A stretch of 64,000 bases of DNA. Source: Amoebophrya sp. A120 (lineage: Eukaryota; Sar; Dinophyceae; Syndiniales; Amoebophryaceae). Below the pieces are notes generated by a model. It ran no database searches, was not told the origin of the DNA, and saw only the letters and a list, made by a program, of their open reading frames with translations. A program made the position numbers and the translations under genes. Shown piece by piece: positions 1 through 12,500 of the stretch. The stretch is from NCBI GenBank assembly GCA_905178155.1, contig CAJINV010000013.1:3158158-3222157 (forward strand), in the 5' to 3' direction. Every line of letters starts with the position of its first letter. The first letter of the stretch is position 1.

Positions 1-912
1 TGGGCGGCCCCCGACGGTCGATATCGATGTAAGTGAAAGAAGTGATGAATCATCAGCATTATCTTCAAAAAAATATTAATATTTTTTATATTTGTATAAT
101 CAGAAGGCTCACTTTTATACGCGGTTAAAAGTACTTGTGGGTAAGAAGGATGTTCTGCTTCTGGCACGAATGCAATTGCATGTATGATACACTAGTAGGT
201 ACAGCTCATTTTTGAAGTTCGAAAAAAAAAGACAACCCGCCAGTCAGTGTTGTCCCCGTGTGGGAACTGCAAACGTAATTGAAGCGTTGATCTACGCACG
301 TCGTGCATGTTCTAGTTCAGAGTCAGCTGTCGATTTTGGTCGTGGTTCACCTGGATCTTCTCGGTCAAATTGTCTCAGCATGGTAGAAAGAAAGTTTCAA
401 CTGCCTGGAACATTCGTCCGTACAACTCTTGAGGACACCTACCTGTCGTTTCGTTTTCGTCTATATCGTTCTTTCGCGCGCATTTTGCGTATTTTTCATA
501 TTGGATGTCGGCTTTTTCGTGTTGTTGAAGTCGGTTACGTTGTGTTGTGATGTTCTTTGTTGAGACAGAAAGCTCATATCCATCGTGTACCGTACTTGCT
601 TTGGTTGGTGCGATCAATGTCAATGTTTCTGCTTCGTCCAAGTTTTTGTCGTGTGTTTTCGTCGGCTTCACACTTTTGAATCATGAATCAATCTAGGCCG
701 TCGTTCTCCTCTGAGTCAAATTGACAACCCGTTATCCTTAGCTCTATGACAATAGAGTTTCAATTTGAAAGTCCAGTTTAGAATGTCGATGTAGTTCCAC
801 AAGCGGTAGGAGTTTATACATGCCCCCTTTCTTTTCTTGATTTGTTTCCCCCACGATGAAAAAAGCTTAAAGCTATATATAGTTTCACAGAAGAAAAAAA
901 TCTCTAAACACG
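1..912. other. Intergenic, no supported gene
   Basis: Only short overlapping open frames occur on both strands (112 codons or fewer) and none shows a recognisable domain or consistent coding character. The stretch is fairly AT-rich and presumably holds the 3' flank of an upstream gene and the 5' flank of the PAP2 gene that starts at 913. No RNA gene or repeat was recognised. Confidence 0.5.
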
Positions 913-3467
913 ATGATGAGTATGAGGGCAAAGATACATGACCCGGGCACCACGACCAGAGCAAGGGGCTTCCGCTTCCACGCCTGCATAATTTCTAGTC
1001 TGGTCCCTTCCTTAGTGGGCGCGTTTTTGATCTCGGAAAATAAGCAAGAAAGTGGAAATAAAGCGAAAACCACCGAGGAAATAAGCGATCATGGCGTCGA
1101 CGAGTGGGTACAGCAAAAGGAGGCAGAGGGGGAAGGGTGGCGGAAGAACAACTGGGTGACCTTTAAGGACGAGGTTTGCAAGGGGCACGACGTGCTGACG
1201 ATCGAAGCAGCGGAATGCAAGTGCCCCTTCGGGACGGGTTACATCGGCGAGATTTCGTGGCCGGACTACTCCTTCACGCCGAACACACCTTGCGCTTTGG
1301 CGTCCACTCGCAAGGAGTGCGAAGAATTCGCGGCCGAGAAAGGAAGTAGTAGTACAAGTTTTGGGGCAGCAGCAGGAGCAGCACACCAGCACACAGCGAC
1401 CGGTGGCTCCTCTGTGGACTGGGAATGCGAGTGGGTTCCCTTTGCCTACAGCCAAGACGACGCACCGCTGAAGTACGGCGCCTGCGTGTCGCACGGACCC
1501 AACCACCCGAAAGACGAGATCGCCCCCGGCGTGATTCTACTGGGTTGGTGCTTTGTCTCCGGGTACGTCCTCCACGCCTCCGGGCCCTACTTGTGGCTGC
1601 GCTTGCTGTTTCGGCGGACCACACGGCATTTGTTGAATGCCGTTGGAGTTATCGGTGTGCTCGTGCCTCTATTGCTTTACCTGGTCAAGCCCAACGCCCA
1701 GGAGGAGCGCCCTGCGGCGGCCTGTGCGTCCTCGTATGGGATGCCGAGCGTGCATTCGTCGGTGGCGACGGCATTGATGACCCTGTACCTGCTGCAGCTC
1801 GCCTACGCCACGGACCGGGCGTCGGTCCGGATTCCCGGCGCCTTTGAGAACGGGGAAAGAAGGAACAAGCGTGCAGGAGGGGGTGACCTTGAGCGCGGTG
1901 GGGGCGATGAAGTTGACAATACGATGATCCTTCCGGAGCGACGCAGACACCTGGGCAACGAAACGTGTTTACTACAGTGCGCCCAGAACATCTATTTCCA
2001 AACGACGCAGTTGTGCAAATCTCTGCTGTCGTCTTTCGGCAAGTGCTGCTTTTACTCCGATGAGTACGAGTATTCCCACGGCGAGGCGGTCTTCTGGGCC
2101 GGGTTTCTGGTTTTGCTGTGGTTTCCGGTCGGGCCCTGTCGCGTGGTGTTGCGGGACCACAGTGTGTCGCAGACGCTGGTTGGGAGTTTCATCGGCTGCT
2201 TCTTCTCCATAGTGTGGTTCCAGGTCACCCGCGCGCTGGAAAGCTGGTTGCTGCCCTGGATCGGGAGAACCTATCTTTTCGTATCCAAAGGAAAAATCCC
2301 CCCTCCCCATATCGAAGAGTTATGTTTCCGAAAATTTGTGTTGCTGATTTGAGGTCACAAATCACATTTGTCCTGCAAGAAGACAAGGGCAGAACCTTCC
2401 GCCCCATTATGGAAGCGATTTGTCATGCTGTTGGGCCTAAAAGTGAGCCGTTTGTCGTGCTGAGCAACTAGACCCATACGCCCCTACCTAGCCGGGGGAT
2501 CTGGCCGTAATGCCTCTCTGCAATACAAACCTGATTTGTGTACGCAAATCCTAGATCGCTGCCACGCGGAGCCACCCCCGTATTTCACCCCCAGGGGGTT
2601 GCGGACCTGGCAAAGCCGATGAGTTCGGGCTGCTGACTGTTCCACCTTCCCTAAGTGTGATCACTGCCGCCTCACGCCTCACAAATCCAGCATCAGAAAT
2701 TCCGTTTTGATATGGGGAGGGGGGATTTTTCCTTTTGATATTTCGGGCTGTTTTCCCACGATTTGGCGCCGCCCTTCTACAAGTTCCGGTACGCGGTGAA
2801 AGCGGAACACGTGCCGGAATTCGAGCGGGTGAAGAAATTGAACCTGCCCGAGGGCCACGAAAAAAAGATTCGTTTGCAGCAGCTGCACCGTTTAGCAGCG
2901 GAAAGGATCATTCGGCAGCTAAATTTCTACCGAACCAACCGCGAACTGCAGCACGAGATGGCACTGAGCTCCGCGGGAAACGGGCGGATTGGTGGCGACG
3001 AGGAAGTCTTGAAGCGGCGTGCGAAGGTGCAGGAGGTCATTGATCTGCAGCAAGAAGTTGCGGACGTCGTTGGGTTGAATTTGAAGGACGTCCTGTTTCG
3101 CATTCAGAAGGGAACAACTGGTGCACAAGTCGGAAGTGCTGCTGCTATGTTGACGGGGGAAGGAGCAGGTACCAGAGGATCCACTGTACCAGCGGAGCAG
3201 CAGTACCGAGCGCGTCCGTCCGCGGCTGAAGCGGAGCAAGGGGGAGGTGCTGTGAACTCCGACGGTTTTCTCGTCACTGCTTTCGCCGGAGGGGAGAGTG
3301 GAGATGTCGAGGGCACGACCGGAGGGGGCAACGCAGTACAACAGCCCCTGTTGGCCAGTGCCAAGAGAAGCACAAACGCAGACGCCCGCATAACAACGGG
3401 CATTTATCCGGCAGGCGCTGGAAAAACCAAAACTTCCGTGGGAGGCGCAGGAAGTAGTGCGGCTTGA
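913..3467 (+). CDS. DOLPP1: Dolichyldiphosphatase-like PAP2 family membrane phosphatase
   Basis: Exons 913-2281 and 2746-3467 give 696 aa. All three PAP2 signatures are visible. Motif 1 is K259-x6-R266-P267 and motif 2 is PSVH with H281. Motif 3 is C-R410-x5-H416-x3-Q420, where the Gln in place of the usual Asp and the hydrophobic spacing match the dolichyldiphosphatase branch. That enzyme hydrolyses dolichyl diphosphate in the ER lumen to recycle the carrier for N-glycosylation. Hydrophobic spans flank the motifs. Unusual points are a Cys-rich N-terminal region of about 200 aa after a possible signal anchor, a charged insertion of about 70 aa between motifs 2 and 3, and a low-complexity Gly/Ala tail. 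The join places an L-F-G-L-F-S segment after the last membrane span, where family members continue. The start is the first Met of an open frame; no nearby upstream Met competes. The family call is firm. The exact substrate is inferred. Confidence 0.82.
2282..2740 (+). mobile_element. Introner-like element in the PAP2 gene (TIR/TSD)
   Basis: This 459-bp insertion starts TATCCAAAGGAAAAATCCCC and ends with its near-perfect inverted copy, closing in GATA. The TIR is about 32 bp. The direct repeat TTTCG flanks it at 2277-2281 and 2741-2745. Dropping the element and one TTTCG restores the PAP2 frame. No GT-AG pair in the correct frame was found at these borders. The interior carries the TTTGTCATGC motif near 2424 that is shared with other introns of this window. 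Confidence 0.85.
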
Positions 3468-3730
3468 GCATCTCCAGGGGCACAACTACAAAGTACAGAG
3501 GGCGAATCGTAGAAGGCCCGAAAATGGAAATCATCGACTATTCTGTTCTGAAGATGACGGCGTAGAAAATTACGTACGAGTACATTTAGAACGTAAGTAG
3601 CTTTTCGCAAAACTTGATTTAGTTCAAGTTCACTGCCTATGTTTTTATCGCAACCTTATACCCCCGTACACTAAACATTTCACGCCTAATATACCAGCTA
3701 GCACTAAATACACGAATAGGAACCTCGACT

Positions 3731-4378
3731 CTAGACAGATTGTAGGCAAGAGCGTTTTTCTATTTCTTTTTTCTCTTGTTTAGAAAGTTGAAGTAATCGA
3801 TCCTCGCCTTTTCGTCCGTTTCTTTTGGTCATGAAGGTCGTTCTGTACCCCAGAAGACTTTCAGCAGTAGAGCAAGCTTGACCGCGAAATTCAAATTTTG
3901 TGATGGACCGGCAAGCTGCAATAGTATCGAAAGAAGAAAAAAAAATTTCGCAGAGCACAAAACAAACTTCATTTGCAACTGTTTTTCCCCAGTACCATAC
4001 TAACGTGCCACGCGCAACCAACCAGGAGTCCCACTTTGACTTTACATCCTTGTCTGATAACCTCGTGTTCGCTTGTCGGGCCAGTTCCAGTTGATACACC
4101 TGCCGAACGAGCTGCTGTCTTGGTGTGGCATTGGATTGCTGACATTTCTTGACCATCTTTGGTCGTTCGTGGGTGCTGTAGTCAGTAGGAAGATCAAGAC
4201 CATCTTTTTCTTTGACGTAACAGTTGACACAAGACGGATTTACAACAGGGTCTAGGACTTGCCGGAGTCGTTGCAAAGCATCTCCTGCAGTCAGTGATGA
4301 ATAGTTCTTGTTGCTTGTTCTATTTTCACCCATTTTTGAGTCAGAAACAAACACAAAGGTCAAGAAGGCCAATATCAT
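3731..4378 (-). CDS. Possible secreted hypothetical protein (minus strand)
   Basis: This is an open frame of 215 codons beginning with a hydrophobic stretch (MILAFLTFVFV) that could be a signal peptide. The rest is polar with scattered Cys and several KR/KE-rich patches at the C-terminus. No family is recognised. It would be the only minus-strand gene in the first 30 kb, and every well-supported gene here is on the other strand, so it may be a chance open frame in the spacer between the PAP2 and TM9SF genes. Confidence 0.25.
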   Translation of the reverse strand: MILAFLTFVFVSDSKMGENRTSNKNYSSLTAGDALQRLRQVLDPVVNPSCVNCYVKEKDGLDLPTDYSTHERPKMVKKCQQSNATPRQQLVRQVYQLELARQANTRLSDKDVKSKWDSWLVARGTLVWYWGKTVANEVCFVLCEIFFSSFDTIAACRSITKFEFRGQACSTAESLLGYRTTFMTKRNGRKGEDRLLQLSKQEKKEIEKRSCLQSV

Positions 4379-5562
4379 GGTTGTCTAGAGAGAGGTCCTG
4401 CCGCCGTCTGGTTTCGCTTTTGTGCTGCTCTTTGCATTTCGACGTGCTCTGACCTCGCTGTGGCGCTGTCTTTTTTCTGCTTGGAAGCCTGCGCCAACTT
4501 GCACGATTCAGGAGCCAGCAAAAAAGCAAGAATAAGAGCCCCATGTTGGCGCAAGAAGGCCACCAAGCCGGCGACCGCCCGACGGCCGCCACCGCCAGCC
4601 GACCTGTATCCAATCTTCAGAAGATTCCGTCATGTCAGGACAATCTGCCAAGCGCAGCGCCAGGGTCTCCTTGCGCGCTCGGACAAAAGAACCAAACTAC
4701 CACCATTACGCCCGGCAACATGACGACCAACAGTCGCGATAATGTTTCGAGCTCCGCCTGCAGTTCGACCTGTAGCTGTCGGCGCTGGGGCAGGAGGCCG
4801 GGGGAGAAACAAAGTTCCGAGCTAACAAAATCTGAAACCGACGACGAAGGCCCGGTAGTTTTTCCAGGCAGCCGGATGTACATCCCAGTGGGCAGCACGA
4901 CTGAGAGCGGGCCAGATCGGGAGGGACAGAGCAGAAGTGAGAAAGCTTTATCGAGATCGAGTCCGCATGATGAAAGAACCTACCGCTGCACCGGAGCGAG
5001 CCGGTCTGCGAGCTCTCCTGCAGTTTCGTCCGCTCTCTGTCTGCGAGGTGCATGTGAAGAAGAAATGCTAGCCCGGAAGAAAGTTTGTCCCGCGGCCGAT
5101 GAACAAGCATCTGAGGGGCCAGCGGTCGCAGTAGTGGCACCTGAAGGAGCACCGGGCGTGGTGGTGCATGCGCTTGCAATTACATCCTCACTGAACACCA
5201 GGCGGAGAACGACCGCGACAAGGGAGAGCTCCCGCAGAGAGCATAGCAGAAAAGCAAGTTTGTTTCGTATACAGGAGAAGGAGAACAAGACAACTACGAG
5301 GCAAAATACAAGCACCGAGCTGCTGTGCCAGAAATACAGGGCGATGGTACAAGACAGTGCCACGACACGAAAGGGACGCTGCAGGAAGTTGGAAATCGAA
5401 GCGGTCAACAGGAATGCCAGCCGAATATGCAAGACTGCAAAGATCGGGGGTGATCTTACTAGCCTACAGTCCCCAGAGAAGGCTAAGACCACGAGAATCT
5501 ACGGGGCCGCGCGCAAAAGTCAGGCTATTGCCTCATCAAAGTCGAAAACATCAATCTTCTCG
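4379..5562 (+). other. Long open stretch upstream of and in frame with TM9SF
   Basis: From an ATG at 4543 the + frame is open for 340 codons up to, and in frame with, the TM9SF signal peptide Met at 5563. The encoded stretch is Ser/Arg/Thr/Glu-rich without a recognisable domain, and TM9SF proteins normally begin at a signal peptide. I read it as 5' UTR or promoter that happens to be open. An N-terminally extended isoform is the alternative. Several antisense frames are open too, which argues for low stop density rather than coding. Confidence 0.4.
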
Positions 5563-8500
5563 ATGCTGAAGAGCCTTCCGCTTTTGTTTTTCAGCCTGTT
5601 CCTACACACAACCACTCCCGTGGTCTTTGCCGTGCCTTCACCAGAGTGGTATTTGCCCGGCGTCACGCCCGTGCAGTACCAGCAGGGGCAGCAAGTTCCG
5701 CTCTTTGTCAACAAGCTGACCAGCGTGAAAACACAGCTTCCCTACCGCTACTACACCCTGCCATACTGTATTTTTTTCGTCTTGGTCACTTTTCGTTTTT
5801 CGGTGACACTGACGTCAGCGTGACACAAGCTTTTTCTTCATATAACAACATGAACATCGTCCCGCAAGCCACAACTCCACCCCTCAACATATTTACACAA
5901 CAGGTTCCCCCGACAAGCTCCGCGAATCTCGCGGAAACCTGGGCGCCTCGTTGATGGGGGATGTGGTGGAAAATTCACCGTATGAGGTTCGCATGCTGGA
6001 GAATACCAACTGCAAGAACCTGTGCCAAAAACCGCTCACCTCGGAGGACAAAAAACTTTTCAAGTTAATGATCGACGAAGATTACCAAGTCAACTGGATT
6101 CTGGATAATCTACCAGGTACGAATGAAACTTTTGGTAAAATAGAGTAGAACATCTTCCTCGGATATAGCAGCTGGCTGAAGTTGTAGTACGCAGTCGAAA
6201 ATAATGCCAATGCATCTTGCCCCTTGTCCTTGCCTGGCTCAATATTAAGGTTGTTATCCTGGCGCAACTTTATGCTCATTCGGAAAAGGTACCACAAAGT
6301 ACGCGCGGAAAAATGCTGGAAAGGAAGACTACACCTACATGGTTGGATTTCCCGTCGGGCTTGAGCAGCGCGGACGCTATTTCCTGCACAATCACGCAAA
6401 GATCATCATTCAGTATTGCCGTTTTCGTTTTCCATAAACTGGCGCAAAATGTGTCAATGATGAGATTGTGATTCAGAATGAATCTATCGAAATAGTCCAC
6501 CACAAACTGCAGATACCACTCCTCTCCCACGGAGTTTGCGGGCTTCCGCATCGTCGGTTTCGAGATCGAGCCGCATTCGCTGACCAACCAGCAGACGGAC
6601 CAGTGCCACGAGGGCGAGACCTCCCCGGTTTTTGACCTCGACGCGCAGGACTCCGTCACTTTCACGTATGACGTTTTGTGGAAATTTTCGGAAGACGAGT
6701 GGTCGGGCCGTTGGGAGCGGTACATGAAGGGCGCGAAGGGAAAGATCCACTGGTTCAGTATTCTGAACAGCGTCATGATCGTGCTGTTCTTGAGCTCCAT
6801 GGTGGCCATGATTTTGTTGAGAACCTTGCACCGGGACATCTCGCGCTACAACGAAATTGCGACCAGCGAGGACAGTGCGGAGGAAACAGGTAGGAAAAGT
6901 CTTGCGAAATGAAATTTGTTATAGGCGGCCAATGAAGCGCTTCTTCTGAAATGCGTAGCAGGGCATTGTTCCAGCTCGTAGAAATTTGATCAACAATGAA
7001 TTGTGAAAGGACAAGAAACTCACAAAACAGGCTGGAAGCTGGTGCACGGCGACGTTTTCCGCAAGCCGGTGCACAGCAAGCTCCTCGCAGTTTCCGTCGG
7101 CAGCGGTGTGCAGATCCTCGGGATGAGCATGGTGATCCTCGTTTTCGCCTGTCTCGGCTTGCTCTCGCCCCAGTACCAGGGCTATCTGCTGCAGTCCATG
7201 CTGCTCCTCTTCGTCTTCATGGGATCTTTTGCAGGGTATAGAAATCGATTTAGAACTTCTACATAAAACAAAAACTGTCGCGGTCCTACAATGGATGCAT
7301 TCTCGAAGTATAATTTGTCTCCTTGTTGCGCACCACTGCGACGTGCGAGCAATAACATCTCAAAAACAAACTGCTCCTGATGCAGCTCGGACCATTCATT
7401 GTTGCAGGTACTACTCCGCCCGGCTTTACAAGATGTTCAACGGACAGGACTGGAAAGCCACGACATTGTTAACGGCCTTCTGGTTCCCGGGTGTGGCATT
7501 CACTGTGTTTTTCGTCATTAATCTCTTCATTTGGTATATGGAGAGAAAAAAGTTTGTCACAGTCACTAACTTGGAGGTTTTGCATTACATCACAGCTTTT
7601 CCTTGTATTGCAGAAACACTAGGGAAATCCCTCATGAAGTTTGGCTGTGATGCATTTTTACGCATGACAAACAATTTTGTATTGCAAGAATGCGCGATGA
7701 GTGATCGTGACGAACTTTTTTTCTTCGATATGGTACACGGGAAGCAGCCGCGCCGTGCCCTTTTCCAGCATGTTCAACCTGCTCCTGCTGTGGTTCGGTG
7801 TCAGTGTGCCGCTGGTATTGAATATCTTGACGCACCATGATGGGCGGCGAAATCGTTCTTCATACATTTTCGCTGTGGAGTTTTCACTTTTCAGAGATAG
7901 AAAGACATCAAACCATGATCTCTGCTTTCCCCGTCATGCGCAACCATACCACGACGGCTAATGAGTATGAGAAGTGACAACTTATTCTTCTTTGAAAATG
8001 TTTTTTCTACCTCGGCACCGCAGGTGTTCTTCGGTGCCTACATCGGATACCGGCGAGACACGATGGAACTCCCCGTCCGCACGAACGCAATCCCACGTCA
8101 CGTTCCCCCGCAACCCTGGTTCACAAAACCGCTGATCACATCAATGATCGGGGGCGTCTTGCCGTTCGGGGCGGTGTTTACGGAGCTGTTCTTCATTCTG
8201 TCGTATAAATTTTTCGAATTTTTCATTTTCGGTTTCTCGTTGTGCACATTCCACCAAAATCTATCAAACGCGACAAGGTTGGCACCTGGCATGGGGAATA
8301 CCAGTACTCGAAGATCAACAATAAAGTCACCGCTTTTAGTACAGAAAAATGAACACGACCACAGGTCCATCTGGCAGCACCAGTTCTACTACCTGTTTGG
8401 TTTTCTTTTCCTCGTCCTCATCATCCTCGTCATCACATGCGTGGAAATTTCCATCGCCCTGGTCTATTTTCAGCTCACCTCGGAAGATTACCACTGGTGG

Positions 8501-8725
8501 TGGCGGAGTTTTTTCAGCAGTGGCAGCAGCGGTTTCTACGTTTTTCTCTACGCACTGCTCTACAAGGCCACGCGTATGCAGATCGACGACTTTATCCCGT
8601 CGTTGGTCTACGTGGGCTACATGGGCTTGATGTCCTACGGGTTTTTCCTTCTCACCGGTGCTGTAGGACTCTTGGGGGCCTTCTCCTTCGTGAAAACTAT
8701 CTACGGAAGCATCAAGATCGACTGA
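5563..8725 (+). CDS. TM9SF / nonaspanin (endomembrane protein 70 family)
   Basis: Nine exons: 5563-5767, 5904-6116, 6289-6412, 6513-6889, 7031-7235, 7408-7536, 7736-7814, 8024-8202 and 8365-8725 (623 aa, typical for the family). The start Met heads a signal peptide (LPLLFFSLFLH), followed by the family's FYLPG-type motif (EWYLPG), VNKLTS, an ENSPYEVRML block and WILDNLP. The C-terminal half holds the nine membrane spans with hallmark stretches such as GWKLVHGDVFR, NQFYYLFGFLF-like QHQFYYLFGFLF and ARLYKMFNG. It ends in KTIYGSIKID, matching the conserved KxD COPI-binding tail that retains nonaspanins in the Golgi. It most resembles TM9SF4-type proteins, which act in Golgi/endosomal sorting of membrane proteins. 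Most introns are GT-AG with GTA-type donors. Intron 6 is a TIR/TSD element. The second intron's acceptor (6288) is the least certain boundary. Confidence 0.95.
7537..7730 (+). mobile_element. Introner-like element in TM9SF intron 6
   Basis: This 194-bp insertion begins TATGGAGAGAAAAAAG and ends in an imperfect inverted copy closing TTCGATA (about 35-bp TIR). TGGTA is duplicated at 7532-7536 and 7731-7735. Removing the element and one TGGTA gives F-I-W-Y-T-G-S-S-R-A-V-P-F, which aligns residue for residue with other TM9SF proteins. The only GT-AG alternative (7534-7744) keeps frame but deletes conserved residues including the Trp. The motif GCATGACAAA lies inside. Confidence 0.83.
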
Positions 8726-9512
8726 ATGTTGTGTAGCTAGTACAAGCGAAAAATAACGCAATTTTTACGATTCCTCTACAACAACACCTAGTCGTGCACA
8801 GGAGTGGAGCTGCGGCAGTGGAGCTGTTTGTTGTGCCTTGCTTTCTTTCATCTTCTTGCGCAAAATAGCCAAGGATGATTCCTGCAGGAGGTTTCTACTT
8901 ATTTTCTTTTCTTTTCAAATCTTCATGTTGGATTATTGGGTTTATTGCAGTCGCCTCATTTATGTTCTTTTTTCCTGTTGAAGGTTTTGTCCAAAAAAAA
9001 AAAATGAACCAAACCATGATCGGAAGATGTTAGTGTTGATATCAGTTGAGTAGCTCCTCTTAATGTCGGCGTGCAAATGTACTTGTACTGTTTTCGTCCA
9101 CTTTGTTCATCGAGTCATAGTTGCGCGGCCTATTTACACCAACCCTCCGGTACCAGAGAGGCGGGCAAGTTGTGACCCGACCACGGAAAATCGCAACTAC
9201 AGCAAAATGACTTTCTTTCTGCGCATGATGTGGTGCCGAGAAGAAGGCGAAGAGGAATTCCAATGCGACTGTGCAGAAGAGCAACTGGAGAGCCAATGAC
9301 TTGATAGCGGTGTTGAGCAGTTGCACTTCCAATGAGTCAGCGTTGACCCGTCCGACGTCGAGAGTGAGAGACACAGAATGACGCGAGCTGTCCTGTTCTT
9401 CGGACAGGATTGGTGCGCATGATTTTTACGCTTTTTTCAGACACGATAAATCAAAATCTACCATCAAGTGAAAGCAAAATGACTTGAACAATACCACTCA
9501 GCTAAGTCTAAG
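8726..9512. other. Intergenic, no supported gene
   Basis: This is the spacer between TM9SF and the degenerate ATPase gene. A 104-codon minus frame (9060-9374) with one hydrophobic stretch is present but has no family resemblance and is probably fortuitous. There is an A-run near 8994. Nothing else was recognised. Confidence 0.45.
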
Positions 9513-12500
9513 ATGAGCATCGGCGGAAGTAAAAACACGACGACGTCGACGACCGGAGCTGCTGTTTCAGCTACGTCTAGAAAGAACAACTCGAACAACC
9601 GTCTTTCATCTTCCGTCAAGATGAACCGATCGCCGTACAACCTGACGACAGCCGACATCGAGAAGCTCATCAGCGGACGCAAGGAGGACGACCAGAAATT
9701 GTTGCAACAAAAGGGAGGCGTGAACGGCATTGCACAGCTCTTGAAAATCGATTTGAGTCGGGGACTGGATTCGGACACGGTTTTGGGTAGAAGGGAAATC
9801 TTTGGAAAAGAAGAGGAAGAAGAAGACACAAGAATAATTGCCACTACTTCCACCTCCTCGGCCACCGGAGGTCCCGCAGTTGCGACGAGCAGCAGCCACA
9901 TCAAGAATTTTTCCGCATCAGGACAACAAAATCTTCAAGGTGGAAGTAAATCTTCCCAAAATGGCAGCTCCTCCTCGTCCGGCACTTCTACAGGAGAGCA
10001 AACTTCGACACGTCTGCAGCTCTTCTTACAGCTGTTTCTCGCCTCCGCGCAAGATTTTATCCTCTGGATGCTGGGCGGCAGCTCCATTGTCGCCATCGTC
10101 CTGTGCGTCACGGTGGAGCAGTCCATGTACAATTGCTGGGTTGAGGGTTTTAGCGTGATCATCGGCGTTATCCTCTTTGTTTGCATATCCGCCGTCTTGG
10201 ACTTTGCGAAGTTCACGACCTTCGCGAATTACTTGGAATTACGCTGGAAACTACTGGTCGACAACTCAGAGTTCCTCGTCTTACGCGACGGAAAGGAACT
10301 GCAGGTCGTCGGGAGGGAGATCGTGATTGGCGACCTGGTGAAGGTGACGACGGGCGACATTGTGCGGTTCGACGGCCTGTTGGTGCACAGCAGTCCGGAT
10401 TTCTGCCTGTTAGTGGACGACGATATTACTGCTATTGTTCCCAGCGATAACGTTGCGCTTCAACAGCAGGTGGAGCAGGCTGGTGTAGAAGCTACCGATG
10501 TACAACTAGCAGCGGCGAAAAGCAACAAGAATGGGAGTAGAACACCCGGAGCCGCTGTGAGGCAGCAACTGCTGTCCACTACCGACGTGGATCTGGAATT
10601 CACCGACCCAGCGGTCGCATCGGACGAACAGCGAGACGAGACTAATGATCTTCCCGGGGCCGCAGTAGCGTCCGACGCAATTTCTCCGCGAGACTCCTGG
10701 ATAATTTCTGGCAGCAGCGTGCAGTCCGGACAGGGCGTTTACCTCGTGCTTGCCATCGGGGAGAAAACGCAATGGAACTTGGCAAAAGAGAAGATGATCG
10801 CCGCTGCGAACAAAAACCGAAGCGCGAAAAGCGCGGTTTCTTCCTCGGTGGCCGCGGCGAGGAGTTTGATGCTGAGCAAATCGCTCTCCCTCCCGTTCGG
10901 CAACTATTACACTGGTGGAGCGATGAACTCTGTTAGTCGGGAGGGCAGCACTGATGTTGAGAAAAGTAACGCGAACGACCTTCCCGTGCAGGAATTCTAC
11001 AAAAGAACGTCTATGGCGGGCAACGCAGAGCAGCAGATCCTGACGAAAAGATCAACTACTAACGACGGCGAGGACAGTGTGATTGATACGAGCTCGATGC
11101 TAGTACTACCCGCAACTTTGAAACAGGAACAGGAGAGCTTGCACGGCTCGGAGTACAGCTACCATAACCACCTACCGTACGGTGCACCTCCGGGTGGAAG
11201 CAGTAACGCAGCAGGCAGTAGCTCAGGCCGAGCAATACACGCTCAACAGCAAGCCGCTTCTGCTAGTACAACTTCTTCAACTGCGAATCGCCCGTTGACC
11301 GAGCAGGAGCTGAAGCAGTTGAGAAGACGGGAACGCGGGGGCGCGGAGATGGCTGCGGGCGGGATGCCGAGCTCTTTGACGGTGTCGGAAGTCGCCACGC
11401 CCGTTTCAGTGAATTTCATGGCGGCGGCCGGCGGGGCGAGTGGGGTTGCCGGACTGCGGATGCAGAATTTGCAGCACAATTTGCGGATGAGTACGAGTAC
11501 CGGTCAACACGCGCAGCAGCAGGAACAGTACGGCGGGTCTAGCTCCTCCACGGCACTTCTACAGCCGCAGTCAAACGACGTACTAGCGCAGCCGGAAAGG
11601 ATAGGAGTACCGTCCTCTCACCAAGTGCTCGAATCGAACAGCGGTTCTTTAGCTGCTCTTCGTGGCAGCGCCAGCGCGTCCTCCTCCTCCCACCACCGCA
11701 CATCTAATCCGGCTCAACTTTTCTCGCAGCACCACCGACCGGAGACCATTCAGGAGGAGAATTTGGACGACATCTCCAGCCAAGCGGCGACGACGACGGA
11801 CAACATGAGCCAGAACTACGTGCACCAGATGTTGCAAGACGACGAGGTGTTCACCTCTACCAGCTTAATCGTCCGGTTACAAGAAGCGGCCGCTCAGCTG
11901 GGCAAAGTTGGAACTGGTTGTGCGCTGCTCGCGTTTGGCGCGCTGGTGGTCCGGTGGCTGACGCGCAAGTGGATTTTGGAGGATTTGCCCGCGACGAGAG
12001 ACCAATTCGGCACGGAATTCGTGTCGTGGTTTTTGTGTACCATCAGCTTGATCGTTGTGGTTGTGCCCGAGAGCTTGCCGTTGATCGTCACCTTGGTTCT
12101 AATGCGGCAGATACAGCTGGACAGCGAGAACGGGTCGCTGTTAGGGTCAATGAGCTGCAGGAACGCCGGGGTAATGAACGTTGCGGGTGGAGAGCAGCAG
12201 TCGTCGAGCGGGAGTGCAGCTGGTGGTGGGGAAAGCGAAGAGAGCAAGAAGAAGGCGGAGTCTAGTGCAAATAATACGTCCACCGGCGCTTTGAGCAAAG
12301 CTGTCTCTACTACTGCTTCCACCTACCCGAGCTCCACACTGCTTATCAAGCACCTGGATTCCCTCGAGCGCATGGGATCCGTCACGTCCATTTGCACCCA
12401 GAAAACCGGGTTTCTCACCATCGAAGAGGAAACGAGGATTACGGGGTGCTACTGCGCGAACAACGCCTTCCTGGAGCAGAACAACAAAGCGCTGGGGTTC

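Noticed and set aside
11894-12322. 142-codon minus-strand ORF with hydrophobic-looking stretches
   Set aside because: Antisense to the PESLPL region of the degenerate ATPase, and no family is recognisable.
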